From Limnothrix sp. CACIAM 69d (GTDB lineage Bacteria > Cyanobacteriota > Cyanobacteriia > CACIAM-69d): a DNA stretch of 42,340 nucleotides. The position numbers and the translations under genes are program-made. Of this stretch, positions 17,765 to 24,811 are shown piece after piece; positions within the stretch are counted from its first letter, which is position 1; each line of letters opens with the position of its first letter. The stretch covers positions 1-42,340 of the forward strand of contig MKGP02000036.1 of the NCBI GenBank assembly GCA_001913845.2, given 5' to 3'. The notes under the pieces are model-generated. The model searched no databases. It saw only the letters and a list, made by a program, of their open reading frames with translations, and was not told where the DNA came from.

Positions 17765-18103
17765 ATGGACATCACAAAACCGACTGCGGAGGTTTTCGAT
17801 CGCCTAGCGATTCATCCCGATCGCCTAGCTGAATTTTGTCAAAAATGGCAGGCGATCGAGTTAGCGGTTTTTGGATCAGTCTTGACCGATCGTTTTCGTG
17901 CCGATAGCGATTTGGATTTCCTAGTCACCTTCGCTCCTCAATCCAAAATCAGTCTGCTGGGATTGGTGCAAATGGAAGAGGAGCTATCCGAATTATTGGG
18001 GCGATCGGTGGATTTACTCACACGGCAATCGGTCAAGGAAGATGCTAATTGGCTACGCCGCACTGAAATTCTGAAAACTGCTCGCACTATTTATGAACCG
18101 TGA
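17765..18103 (+). CDS. mntA: MNT-domain nucleotidyltransferase antitoxin
   Basis: A 112-residue minimal nucleotidyltransferase. The active-site signature is complete: Gly37-Ser38 followed by Asp49-x-Asp51 in ADSDLDFLV, plus a later acidic strand in RSVDLLT. In characterised MntA-HepT systems this enzyme adds AMP units to the partner HEPN toxin and silences it. Here the stop codon overlaps the start of hepT by 11 bp, so the two are translationally coupled. The pair sits directly behind the oxoprolinase gene, 37 bp from its stop, inside a segment flanked by direct repeats of that gene's tail. Confidence 0.9.
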   Translation: MDITKPTAEVFDRLAIHPDRLAEFCQKWQAIELAVFGSVLTDRFRADSDLDFLVTFAPQSKISLLGLVQMEEELSELLGRSVDLLTRQSVKEDANWLRRTEILKTARTIYEP

Positions 18104-18452
18104 TTTAACGTATCTGCTAGATATTGCTCATGTCTGCCAAACGGTTTTAGATTTTATTGACGGCATGGATCGAGAGACTTTTAAAGCTGACCGTCGAACG
18201 CATTTAGCAGTTTTATATGAAATTACAGTCATTGGTGAAGTTGCCAAGCGTCTCTCTACTGATTTTCGTCAGAACTACCCATCAATTCCTTGGCGGGCGA
18301 TCGCAGGAATGCGAGATAAACTGATTCATGAATACAATAAGGTTGATTTAGATTTAGCTTGGGAAGTCACTCAATCAGATATTCCAAATCTCATGGAATT
18401 TGCATTCAAAGTCATCTCTACTGATGAGGCATTGGGGTTGGATACTGAGTGA
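18093..18452 (+). CDS. hepT: HEPN-domain toxin, HepT (DUF86) family
   Basis: A 119-residue HEPN protein of the DUF86/HepT type, a predicted RNase toxin. The family's catalytic RX4HXY motif is intact at MRDKLIHEY (Arg74, His79, Tyr81). The tyrosine is the residue that the MntA partner AMPylates in characterised systems. The conserved IPWRAIAGMRDKLIHEY block is typical. Paired with the upstream MNT antitoxin, it forms a complete type VII-like toxin-antitoxin module that appears functional. Confidence 0.92.
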   Translation: MNRDLTYLLDIAHVCQTVLDFIDGMDRETFKADRRTHLAVLYEITVIGEVAKRLSTDFRQNYPSIPWRAIAGMRDKLIHEYNKVDLDLAWEVTQSDIPNLMEFAFKVISTDEALGLDTE

Positions 18453-18465
18453 TGCAAACAGCAAA

Positions 18466-18520
18466 CAAGGCGATCACGATCGAAACCCCCGGCGGCGGCT
18501 ATGGCCCATTAGAGGATTGA
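18466..18520 (+). pseudogene. Displaced oxoprolinase C-terminal fragment (distal direct repeat)
   Basis: Bases 18469-18504 match the oxoprolinase tail at 17674-17712. Read in the same frame they give KAITIETPGGGYGPLED followed by a TGA stop, compared with [18 protein letters not shown] and TAA in the intact gene. It is a stop-terminated relic of an alternative 3' end separated from its gene by the toxin-antitoxin pair. The differing final residues imply the two tails have different origins rather than being a recent copy. Confidence 0.75.
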
Positions 18521-18540
18521 TCCTGTTCGACGAAAACTGA

Positions 18541-18876
18541 CTAGGCGATCGCATAGCCGCTAAATTGGCGGCGAAAGGGTGATTGAAAACCCAACACGAT
18601 ATCTGAAGCCGGTACACCCTGCTCCATCAGCCGTTGACCGATCGCCATTTCAGTACCGTTATGTTGCACCCAGATTTTTCCATCTTTAATATCTAGGTGC
18701 AAAATCAAATTAAAAATTCGCTGATCCCCTTCCCAGCCAATATAAGTTAATTGGTAGTGATGCCGTTCCGGGTCGCAAATAATCACCGTCTCTACGTCAT
18801 CGGACTGACAGTAGGGATGGGCTTCTTCCATCAACAAATTTTGGATTATTTGATGGTATTGCTGTAGCTTATCCAT
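18541..18876 (-). CDS. xisI: XisI family protein
   Basis: A 111-residue XisI. The family hallmarks are visible: QQYHQIIQNLL, DPERHHYQLTYIGWEGDQRIFNLILHLDI, GKIWVQHNGTE and the C-terminal VLGFQSPFRRQFSGYAIA. XisI and XisH were named for their requirement in heterocyst fdxN-element excision, but the family is widespread in non-heterocystous cyanobacteria where no excision role is known. It overlaps xisH by 31 bp, as usual. No fdxN-type element or recombinase is visible nearby. Confidence 0.93.
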   Translation of the reverse strand: MDKLQQYHQIIQNLLMEEAHPYCQSDDVETVIICDPERHHYQLTYIGWEGDQRIFNLILHLDIKDGKIWVQHNGTEMAIGQRLMEQGVPASDIVLGFQSPFRRQFSGYAIA

Positions 18877-19283
18877 TGCTCAATCACCTCTTGAACCGGG
18901 CAATAAACAATCAAATTAACTGAATATTTTCTCAAAGATTTCTGAATGAAGGGGATTTGAAAGAAGTCCTCATAATTATCTTTGGGAACGGCTAGATAAA
19001 GAACACGATCTGGCTCCTTATCCTCTAGAGCTTGCAAGCAGTTCAAATATTGACCTAATGCAGCATGAAAGTCACTGATCTCTGAGTCTGAAATAAAGCT
19101 TTTAATCTCTACTGCGATTTTTTCGCAATCTCGCTGGGCAGCAATAGTTGTCTCAGCTCCTAGATCAATTTTAAGCTTAATTGTTTCACTGATCTGAATT
19201 GTAAATGGATCATGTGTAATCGTCCATCCCTCTTTGTTTAAGCCATGCTTAACGGCTTCGTGAAATTGATCTTTGCGCGACAT
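18846..19283 (-). CDS. xisH: XisH family PD-(D/E)XK-like protein
   Basis: A 145-residue XisH starting at ATG 19283 (MSRKDQFHEAVKHGL). The longer in-frame start at 19340 adds residues foreign to the family. The probable nuclease-fold core is KIDLGAE (Asp40) and KIAVEIKSF (Glu59-x-Lys61), followed by SDFHAALGQY. XisH always accompanies XisI, and the pair is thought to act together. The upstream AGGAC sequence could serve as a ribosome site. Closeness to the MntA-HepT pair makes 17.7-19.3 kb a compact accessory cluster. Confidence 0.93.
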   Translation of the reverse strand: MSRKDQFHEAVKHGLNKEGWTITHDPFTIQISETIKLKIDLGAETTIAAQRDCEKIAVEIKSFISDSEISDFHAALGQYLNCLQALEDKEPDRVLYLAVPKDNYEDFFQIPFIQKSLRKYSVNLIVYCPVQEVIEQWISYSNTIK

Positions 19284-19368
19284 GGCGTTTCTCAGTCCTG
19301 ATGGTGTTGTAAAAATGTTCAGATTCAAACTATAAAGCACCTATGACTGATGCGAATTAGCCACAGGC

Positions 19369-19749
19369 TCAATCTGAATTAGCAGAGCTTGAATCTAAAG
19401 CATCCGGTAGGCGAGCCTCAGGAAATTGCTTTAGGCCCCAGCGAGCGATCGAGCGCAGCACAGGACGCAAACTTTCGCCCGCCTCCGTGAGTTGGTAATT
19501 CATGCGGCGAGTGTGATTGCTGTAGGGCTGTTTGGTAATCAGCCCCAGGGCTTCCAGGGACTTCAGGCGGCTGGCCAAAATATTGGTGGAAATTCCCTCG
19601 GGCGATTCTAAAAATTCCTCAAAGCGCTGCTTGCCAAAAAACAGCATGTCCCGAATGACCAGCAGCGTCCATCGATCGCCCAGGAGATCCAACGTACAGG
19701 CGATCGGGCAGTGAGATCGGTGGTCAACCGCCATAGCACAAGGCTCCAA
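19369..19749 (-). CDS. HxlR-family transcriptional regulator
   Basis: A 126-residue winged-helix regulator of the HxlR family: CPIACTLDLLGDRWTLLVIRDML, RFEEFLESPEGISTNILASRLKSLEALGLI, then the wing NHTRRMNYQLTEAGESLRPVL. Cys14 and Cys18 near the N-terminus are in the position used for redox or aldehyde sensing in several HxlR proteins. It is divergent from the cupin gene 111 bp away, so it most likely controls that gene and itself through the repeated TTGCA-containing sites between them. Confidence 0.92.
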   Translation of the reverse strand: MEPCAMAVDHRSHCPIACTLDLLGDRWTLLVIRDMLFFGKQRFEEFLESPEGISTNILASRLKSLEALGLITKQPYSNHTRRMNYQLTEAGESLRPVLRSIARWGLKQFPEARLPDALDSSSANSD

Positions 19750-19759
19750 ACTTCATCTC

Positions 19760-19860
19760 TGTTCAGGGGTTTGCAACTTTTGCACTTCTCCCTTGCATTT
19801 TACAAGTAACCCTGTTAATTTGATTTTGACTTGCAACTTGCAATCTAAAAGTTAAGTACC
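19760..19860. promoter_or_regulatory. Divergent promoter with TTGCA repeats (probable HxlR operator)
   Basis: The region between the regulator and the cupin gene carries several TTGCA motifs: TTTGCAACTTTTGCAC, CCTTGCATTTTACAAG and ACTTGCAACTTGCAAT. Closely spaced copies of one short motif between divergent genes are what an HxlR dimer site would look like. No footprint data are available. Confidence 0.45.
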
Positions 19861-20421
19861 ATGTACCACGCCTCATCCAGCGCCCAACCCACAGCCCAGA
19901 CCGGCCCAGACTTTGCCGTGACCCACGCGGGGCCGCTTGCCAACCTCGATCGGTTCACCTTTACCCTTGACTTGGGCGATCGATCGCTGCCAGCGCCTGG
20001 AAAACTGTTCTTGAAGGATTTACTAGGGTTAACCGGGGCAGAAATTTCTGTTAATAGCCTTCCGCCCAAAGAGTCGCTGCTTTTCTATCACAAGCATCAG
20101 CAAAATGAAGAGATTTATCTCTTTTTGGCCGGGGAAGGGGAATTCCAAGTTAATGACTGGGTTTTTCCAGTTCAAGAAGGCAGCTTTGTGCGGGTTAGTC
20201 CCGATGGTGAACGCTGTTTGCGTAATCGATCGCCCGTCGATCGCCTAGTTTGGATCGTGGTGCAGGTGCTTGCTCAATCCTATTCCTCGGGGAGCACCAC
20301 GGAGGATGGAATCATGGTTCCCAAACGGGTGAGTTGGATGGGCAAACAGGTGCTTAGCCCTGGTAAAGTTCCAACGCCTCAACAAGGGCTAGATCCTGCG
20401 CAAGGTGACCATGGAGCTTAG
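19861..20421 (+). CDS. Cupin-domain protein under HxlR control
   Basis: A 186-residue single-cupin protein. The metal-site motif is seen at FYHKHQQNEEIYLFLAGEGEFQV (cupin motif 1: His-x-His ... Glu ... Gly) and motif 2 in VFPVQEGSFVRVSPDGERCLRN. The protein begins with a disordered twenty-residue stretch. The exact reaction is unknown. Divergence from an HxlR regulator suggests a stress- or quinone-related inducible enzyme, which is inference only. No obvious ribosome site precedes the ATG. Confidence 0.85.
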   Translation: MYHASSSAQPTAQTGPDFAVTHAGPLANLDRFTFTLDLGDRSLPAPGKLFLKDLLGLTGAEISVNSLPPKESLLFYHKHQQNEEIYLFLAGEGEFQVNDWVFPVQEGSFVRVSPDGERCLRNRSPVDRLVWIVVQVLAQSYSSGSTTEDGIMVPKRVSWMGKQVLSPGKVPTPQQGLDPAQGDHGA

Positions 20422-20431
20422 CAAAATTCAG

Positions 20432-20474
20432 CTACCTAGCGTTTACCTGGCGTTAACATTACCTAGTGTTAACA
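20432..20474. repeat. Short triple repeat with GTTAAC palindrome
   Basis: Three degenerate copies of a TACCTrGyGTTaAC-like unit follow the cupin stop. The last two form an inverted pair, GTTAACA and TGTTAAC with an eight-base loop. It may be a weak terminator or a binding site; there is no T-run. Confidence 0.4.
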
Positions 20475-20650
20475 AAGGCAATCCATTTCCAGCGATCGCC
20501 CGATCGCCAGCACAATCACAGAACAGGAATCTTGTTGGACGATCGATCCATTAGCAGGGGACAACAATCCAGCTCAATCCCCTAGCGTTGCTCCACCATC
20601 CAACAAGTTTTTCATCTCAAATTCAATGGACTTGCACGCTAACCAATACA

Positions 20651-21151
20651 CTACTTACCGGCACAGTAGGTATTCACTTCCTTGACCAGGGCGCTTTCGT
20701 CCTTCGCCGCCGTTTCTCCCATCTTGCTGGCCCCGGTCACATCTTCCTGCAGTTGCTTCAACCGCTTCAAGCTTTCAGGACTCGGCTTTTTCGTCTTTTC
20801 CATTTCCTCCAGTGCGCCGCCCACTTTGCTCGAAGCGGTGCTCAAGTCTGAATAGATTTTGACAAACCGTCCCTGAAAACCCTTCAGGGTCTCATCGGCC
20901 ACTTCCACGGCCCCAATTTCTGTCGATAAGCCACTCAGATCCGTGGACAGTTTCTTCATCGCCGGGGCATCCATCCCCTTAATGCTGGAGCTGATCTGCT
21001 GCCCTTTGTTCACAACGGCAATCAGCTTGTTGCATTGGGCAACTTTACTTTCGCCGCAACCCACCAAAGCTAAGGACAGCACCGCAGAAGCGGCCACTAA
21101 TCGCCCAGCAGAGAGGGATTGACCAAGGCGATGAATCAGGGTGAAAGACAT
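20651..21151 (-). CDS. Putative helical lipoprotein
   Basis: A 166-residue exported protein. The N-terminus has a charged start and a hydrophobic segment ending in the lipobox LVGC, so cleavage and lipidation would occur at Cys32. The mature part is almost all helix (VAQCNKLIAVVNKGQQ, LKRLKQLQEDV), with one more cysteine near the start and one near the C-terminus (NTYCAGK) that could pair. I recognise no named family. It is monocistronic, facing away from the heptose-kinase gene. Confidence 0.8.
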   Translation of the reverse strand: MSFTLIHRLGQSLSAGRLVAASAVLSLALVGCGESKVAQCNKLIAVVNKGQQISSSIKGMDAPAMKKLSTDLSGLSTEIGAVEVADETLKGFQGRFVKIYSDLSTASSKVGGALEEMEKTKKPSPESLKRLKQLQEDVTGASKMGETAAKDESALVKEVNTYCAGK

Positions 21152-21774
21152 GAATAAAATACTCCTCAGATGGAAGTCATTTTGAGTGATCTAAAAAATC
21201 AGCCAATTGCGCTAGCCACGGAACCCAAAGCTTATCAAAATTTTCGGAATTTAGCACAGTTGACAAGCACAATGTTGATTGTTCACAGTCAATCATCACG
21301 AGAAATTTAATGATGATTGATGCTTCAATTTAGTCAAGTCTTGACCGCAATAACTCGTTTCCTGAAGTTGATGAATTTTGAGGAATTTGGATCTAATCAG
21401 AGTTTTGTCTTAGAGGATGTTTGAGAAGTAACTTTGGGCGCTTGCAAAGGCGCTGGTGTCTGTAGGAGCAATGGGCTTAAGCCCCTTGTCTTCGTCGATC
21501 AGTGCAACCCACAAGGTAGCCATTTCGGCTTTTCAGACATCCTCTTAGGTTGCGCAACCCTTGGCAGAATATGAATTGGTTGTTCACGAAAACCAACAAT
21601 TCATCACTCAGAGACCATGGCTAACCGTTAAAGGAATTGGTTTTTTTATTGTTATGACCTATACGGACGCGCTCAACCGCTCGCAGAGTCTTTGAATGAA
21701 TGGAATGTGGTTTCAGCAGGGATCCTGATGTGCTGATAGCCTATTCTATGCTTGCGATCGTAACCTTGCCCCCT
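21152..21774. other. Long intergenic region with a MITE
   Basis: These 623 bases contain no supported gene. The 132-bp MITE at 21413-21544 is the only clear structure, and the rest is AT-rich. The region separates two divergently oriented genes and so presumably carries both promoters. Confidence 0.6.
21413..21544. mobile_element. MITE, 132 bp, with TTA target duplication
   Basis: Terminal inverted repeats GAGGATGTTTGAGAAG (left) and CTTTTCAGACATCCTC (right) match at 14 of 16 positions. They are flanked on both sides by TTA (21410-21412 and 21545-21547), a 3-bp target duplication of the kind made by some IS5-group transposases. It has no coding capacity. Its centre holds the palindrome GGGCTTAAGCCCC shared with the short repeats elsewhere in the window. 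Confidence 0.8.
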
Positions 21775-22821
21775 ATGACTTTTGATCCAGACTTCATGCC
21801 GTTGTTGCGCCGATCGACCGATCGACTCTTGACCCTGATCGATCGCTTCGGGGAAGCGCAGGTGTTGGTGGTGGGCGATCTGACCTTGGATGAGTTTCTG
21901 ACGGGATATGTGGAACGAATTTCCCGAGAAGCGCCAGTGCCGATCATCCGCCATGAACGAACGCGCCAAGTGCCCGGCGGCGGGGCCAATGCGGTCTATA
22001 ACCTAGCGAAGCTCGGGGCAAACGTCCAGGTTGCTGGCTTTTTGGGGGACGATGTGCAGGGGCTGGCCATGCGTCAAATCTTTGAGGCGGCGGGCATTGA
22101 CACCACCGGGGCGCTGGTGGAAGTGGCGCGCCCCACGGTCACCAAAACCCGGATTTCGGCCCACTCGCGCCAGTCCGTGACCCAACAGATCGTCCGGTTC
22201 GATCGCAAGTCCGACGATCCCCCCACGGCGACCGACTGCGATCGCCTGGCTGCGTTTGTGGCCGATCGCGCCCCCAAGGCCCAGGCGGTGGTTTGTTCCG
22301 ACTATGGCGATGGGGTGTTTTCCAGCGGCGTAATCCAAGCGGCCCTGACGGGACAACCGGTGATTGTGGATGCCCAAAAGGATCTGACTCGCTACCGGGG
22401 AGCCACTTGGTTTACGCCCAACCTGCCGGAAGCGGAACGGGAAGCGGGCTTTGGCATTACCGACCAAGACAGTTTGCTAAAGGCGGGGGCGACGCTGCTG
22501 GCCAAAACCGAAGCAGAATACGTGTTGATCACCTGTGGCGAGTCGGGCATGAGCCTGTTTGGGCGATCGGGCAACATTTCCCACATTCCCGCCTTCAACC
22601 GGGCGGAGGTCTTCGATGTGACCGGCGCGGGTGACACGGTGGTGGCGGCCCTGACCCTGGGCCATGTGCTGGGGGCCACGCCTTGGGAATCGGCGGTGCT
22701 GGGCAACTTGGCCGCCAGCCTGGTAGTCCGCCACATCGGCACGGCCACCACCAGCCGGGATGAAATGAAACGGGCCTTGAAAGCTATGCTCGATCGCGGC
22801 GATAGCCCTGAATTCGCCTAG
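21775..22821 (+). CDS. PfkB-family kinase, RfaE domain I (heptose-7-phosphate kinase-like)
   Basis: A 348-residue ribokinase-type sugar kinase most like the first domain of RfaE/HldE, which makes heptose 1,7-bisphosphate for ADP-heptose synthesis. Key blocks are VLVVGDLTLDEFLTGYVERISREAPVPI, PGGGANAVYNLAKLGA, SDYGDGVFS, DAQKDLTRYRGA and the catalytic FDVTGAGDTV, whose Asp is the base. The second (nucleotidyltransferase) RfaE domain is absent. I prefer ATG 21775 to the in-frame ATG at 21700 because the family starts close to this point. The next gene, rfbB, follows 30 bp later, pointing to a shared role in surface-sugar nucleotide supply. Confidence 0.88.
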   Translation: MTFDPDFMPLLRRSTDRLLTLIDRFGEAQVLVVGDLTLDEFLTGYVERISREAPVPIIRHERTRQVPGGGANAVYNLAKLGANVQVAGFLGDDVQGLAMRQIFEAAGIDTTGALVEVARPTVTKTRISAHSRQSVTQQIVRFDRKSDDPPTATDCDRLAAFVADRAPKAQAVVCSDYGDGVFSSGVIQAALTGQPVIVDAQKDLTRYRGATWFTPNLPEAEREAGFGITDQDSLLKAGATLLAKTEAEYVLITCGESGMSLFGRSGNISHIPAFNRAEVFDVTGAGDTVVAALTLGHVLGATPWESAVLGNLAASLVVRHIGTATTSRDEMKRALKAMLDRGDSPEFA

Positions 22822-22851
22822 TTGAATTCCTTGATTGCTGACTCCATAACC

Positions 22852-23967
22852 ATGACTGACTCGATCGCCCGTTCCCCTCGCCGCATCATCATCACGGGTG
22901 GTGCGGGCTTCATTGGTTCCAACTTTGTTCGCCACTGGTGCGATCGCTATCCGGGCGATCGGGTGGTGGTGCTCGATGCCCTGACCTACGCGGGTAACCG
23001 GGCCACCTTGGCCGACCTAGAAGCGGCTGAGCGCCTGCGGTTTATCCAGGGCGATATTACTGATCGCGCCTTGATCGATCGGCTCCTGAGCGAAGAACAA
23101 ATCGACACGATCGCCCACTTCGCCGCCGAATCCCACGTCGATCGCTCGATCCTCGGCCCCGGCGCGTTTGTGCAAACCAATGTGGTCGGTACCTTTACGC
23201 TGCTAGAAGCCTTTCGCCAACATTGGCTGGCGGCGGGCAAACCGACCGATTGGCGCTTTTTGCATGTGTCCACCGATGAGGTCTACGGCTCCTTGGGTGA
23301 AGACGATCCCGCCTTCAGCGAAACCACGCCCTACGCGCCCAACAGCCCCTATTCCGCCTCCAAGGCCGGCAGCGACCACCTGGCCCGTGCCTATTTCCAC
23401 ACCTACGGGATGCCGACAATCATTACCAACTGCTCCAATAATTACGGCCCCTACCATTTCCCGGAAAAGCTGATCCCGCTGATGTGCATCAACATCCTGT
23501 TGGGTAAGCCGCTGCCGGTTTATGGCGATGGGCAAAACATCCGCGATTGGCTCTATGTGGAAGATCACTGCGGCGGGATCGATGCTGCGATCCACAAGGG
23601 CCAACCGGGCGAAGCCTACAACATCGGCGGCAACAATGAGGTGCGGAATTTAGACCTAGTGAAGTTGCTATGTCAGTTGATGGATGAGCTGGCTCCGCAG
23701 CATGGCTGGAGCTTGCCCACCCAACCGAGCAGCAGCCTAATTACCTTCGTGACCGATCGCCCCGGCCACGATCGCCGCTATGCAATTAATGCCGAAAAAA
23801 TCCGCACCGAGCTGGGTTGGGAACCGTCGGTGACGGTCGAAGAGGGGCTGCGCCGCACGGTCACTTGGTATCTAACGAACCGCAGTTGGTGGGAACCGCT
23901 GCTCTCGGCCGATTACCAAACCTATTACCAAAAGATGTACGATCGCCGCCCGGAAGCCGTGGGCTAA
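22852..23967 (+). CDS. rfbB: dTDP-glucose 4,6-dehydratase
   Basis: A 371-residue short-chain dehydrogenase-type enzyme converting dTDP-glucose to dTDP-4-keto-6-deoxyglucose. It has the NAD-binding [36 protein letters not shown], the catalytic [10 protein letters not shown] (Tyr-x3-Lys) and the substrate-binding [21 protein letters not shown] 22852 fits the family better than an in-frame TTG that follows the previous stop codon directly. Operon with the upstream RfaE-like kinase is likely. The other rhamnose genes (rfbA, C, D) are not in the window. Confidence 0.95.
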   Translation: MTDSIARSPRRIIITGGAGFIGSNFVRHWCDRYPGDRVVVLDALTYAGNRATLADLEAAERLRFIQGDITDRALIDRLLSEEQIDTIAHFAAESHVDRSILGPGAFVQTNVVGTFTLLEAFRQHWLAAGKPTDWRFLHVSTDEVYGSLGEDDPAFSETTPYAPNSPYSASKAGSDHLARAYFHTYGMPTIITNCSNNYGPYHFPEKLIPLMCINILLGKPLPVYGDGQNIRDWLYVEDHCGGIDAAIHKGQPGEAYNIGGNNEVRNLDLVKLLCQLMDELAPQHGWSLPTQPSSSLITFVTDRPGHDRRYAINAEKIRTELGWEPSVTVEEGLRRTVTWYLTNRSWWEPLLSADYQTYYQKMYDRRPEAVG

Positions 23968-24067
23968 TCGTGGGGGCAAGGGGCGATCGCGCCGTTAACC
24001 CCAACACAATCTGGATCGGTTAGCCTGGGTAGCAAGTTCTGCGATCCTCGCAATCCCCTTGCTGCTT

Positions 24068-24748
24068 ATGCCGATCGCCCCCAATCCGTTGCTGGCTCAC
24101 CCGTCTCGACCCACCCTGCGATCGCTCCCCCAAACCTATGGGGTGCTTGGCCTGACCGCAGGCGGTTGGGCGGGTCTGTTGTTGTGGCTGGGGTTACGGC
24201 CAGTGGTGTGGCTCGGTGGTTCGATCGCCACGCTGATTATGCTGGGCTGGTGGGTGCTGGAAGTGCGGCGACTACCGATCCCCAAAGCCAGTGAGGATTT
24301 GTTGGATGCGGCGGGGCTAGATCACCAGCTTGCAGCTCTGGAATCCTTAGGCGGTCAGTCGGCAACCGCCCAGCGCCTTTGGACAACGGTGGTGCAGGAA
24401 ATGCAATCGCTGCGGGCGGCAGCGGCGGACATCGCCCAGCGGGATTCGTCCTTGGTGCCGGATCTATACGAGGCAATCGTGACGGGATTGGGGTTAGCCG
24501 AGCAGGCCATGAAAGCCACAGCGGCGATCGAAACAGTGCAAACGGCGGCCTATCGCGATCGAGCACGTAGTCAGCAACAGGAGGCGATCGGCCGTTTAAA
24601 AGCAGCCTGCACGGCCATAACCGAATTACGGGATAGCTTGGTACTCGGAGCGATCGCCACCCAAGAAGGGCGATCGTCCTTGCCGGCCCGCTTGAACCTG
24701 ATTGTTGAGGACAATCGAGCCGCGCTCCAACGCCAATCCAGCTCGTGA
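24068..24748 (+). CDS. Two-helix membrane protein with cytoplasmic coiled tail
   Basis: A 226-residue protein from ATG 24068 (an in-frame TTG at 24059 is possible). Two closely spaced membrane segments (GVLGLTAGGWAGLLLWLGL and VVWLGGSIATLIMLGWWVL) precede a helical domain of about 150 residues rich in Ala, Gln and Glu. The motif TAAYRDRARSQQQEA in that domain recurs as TAAYRDRYQAHQQKA in the small protein at 26665-27084. The VWA lipoprotein lies between the two, so the three genes probably act together. No named family is recognised. Confidence 0.75.
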   Translation: MPIAPNPLLAHPSRPTLRSLPQTYGVLGLTAGGWAGLLLWLGLRPVVWLGGSIATLIMLGWWVLEVRRLPIPKASEDLLDAAGLDHQLAALESLGGQSATAQRLWTTVVQEMQSLRAAAADIAQRDSSLVPDLYEAIVTGLGLAEQAMKATAAIETVQTAAYRDRARSQQQEAIGRLKAACTAITELRDSLVLGAIATQEGRSSLPARLNLIVEDNRAALQRQSSS

Positions 24749-24811
24749 ATTGTGATTGGGATGAATTGCAATTGATTGGGACATCGACTTGAGGACTGTT
24801 GAGACAAGCCT

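Noticed and set aside
18516-18534. 15-base match (TTGATCCTGTTCGAC) between the region after the displaced oxoprolinase tail and the lysC 3' end near 8374
   Set aside because: One 15-base match is expected by chance in a window of this size, and it does not extend on either side.
18541-19283. Active fdxN-type excision element
   Set aside because: XisH and XisI are present, but there is no XisF-type recombinase and no nif gene in the window. The family is common outside heterocyst formers.
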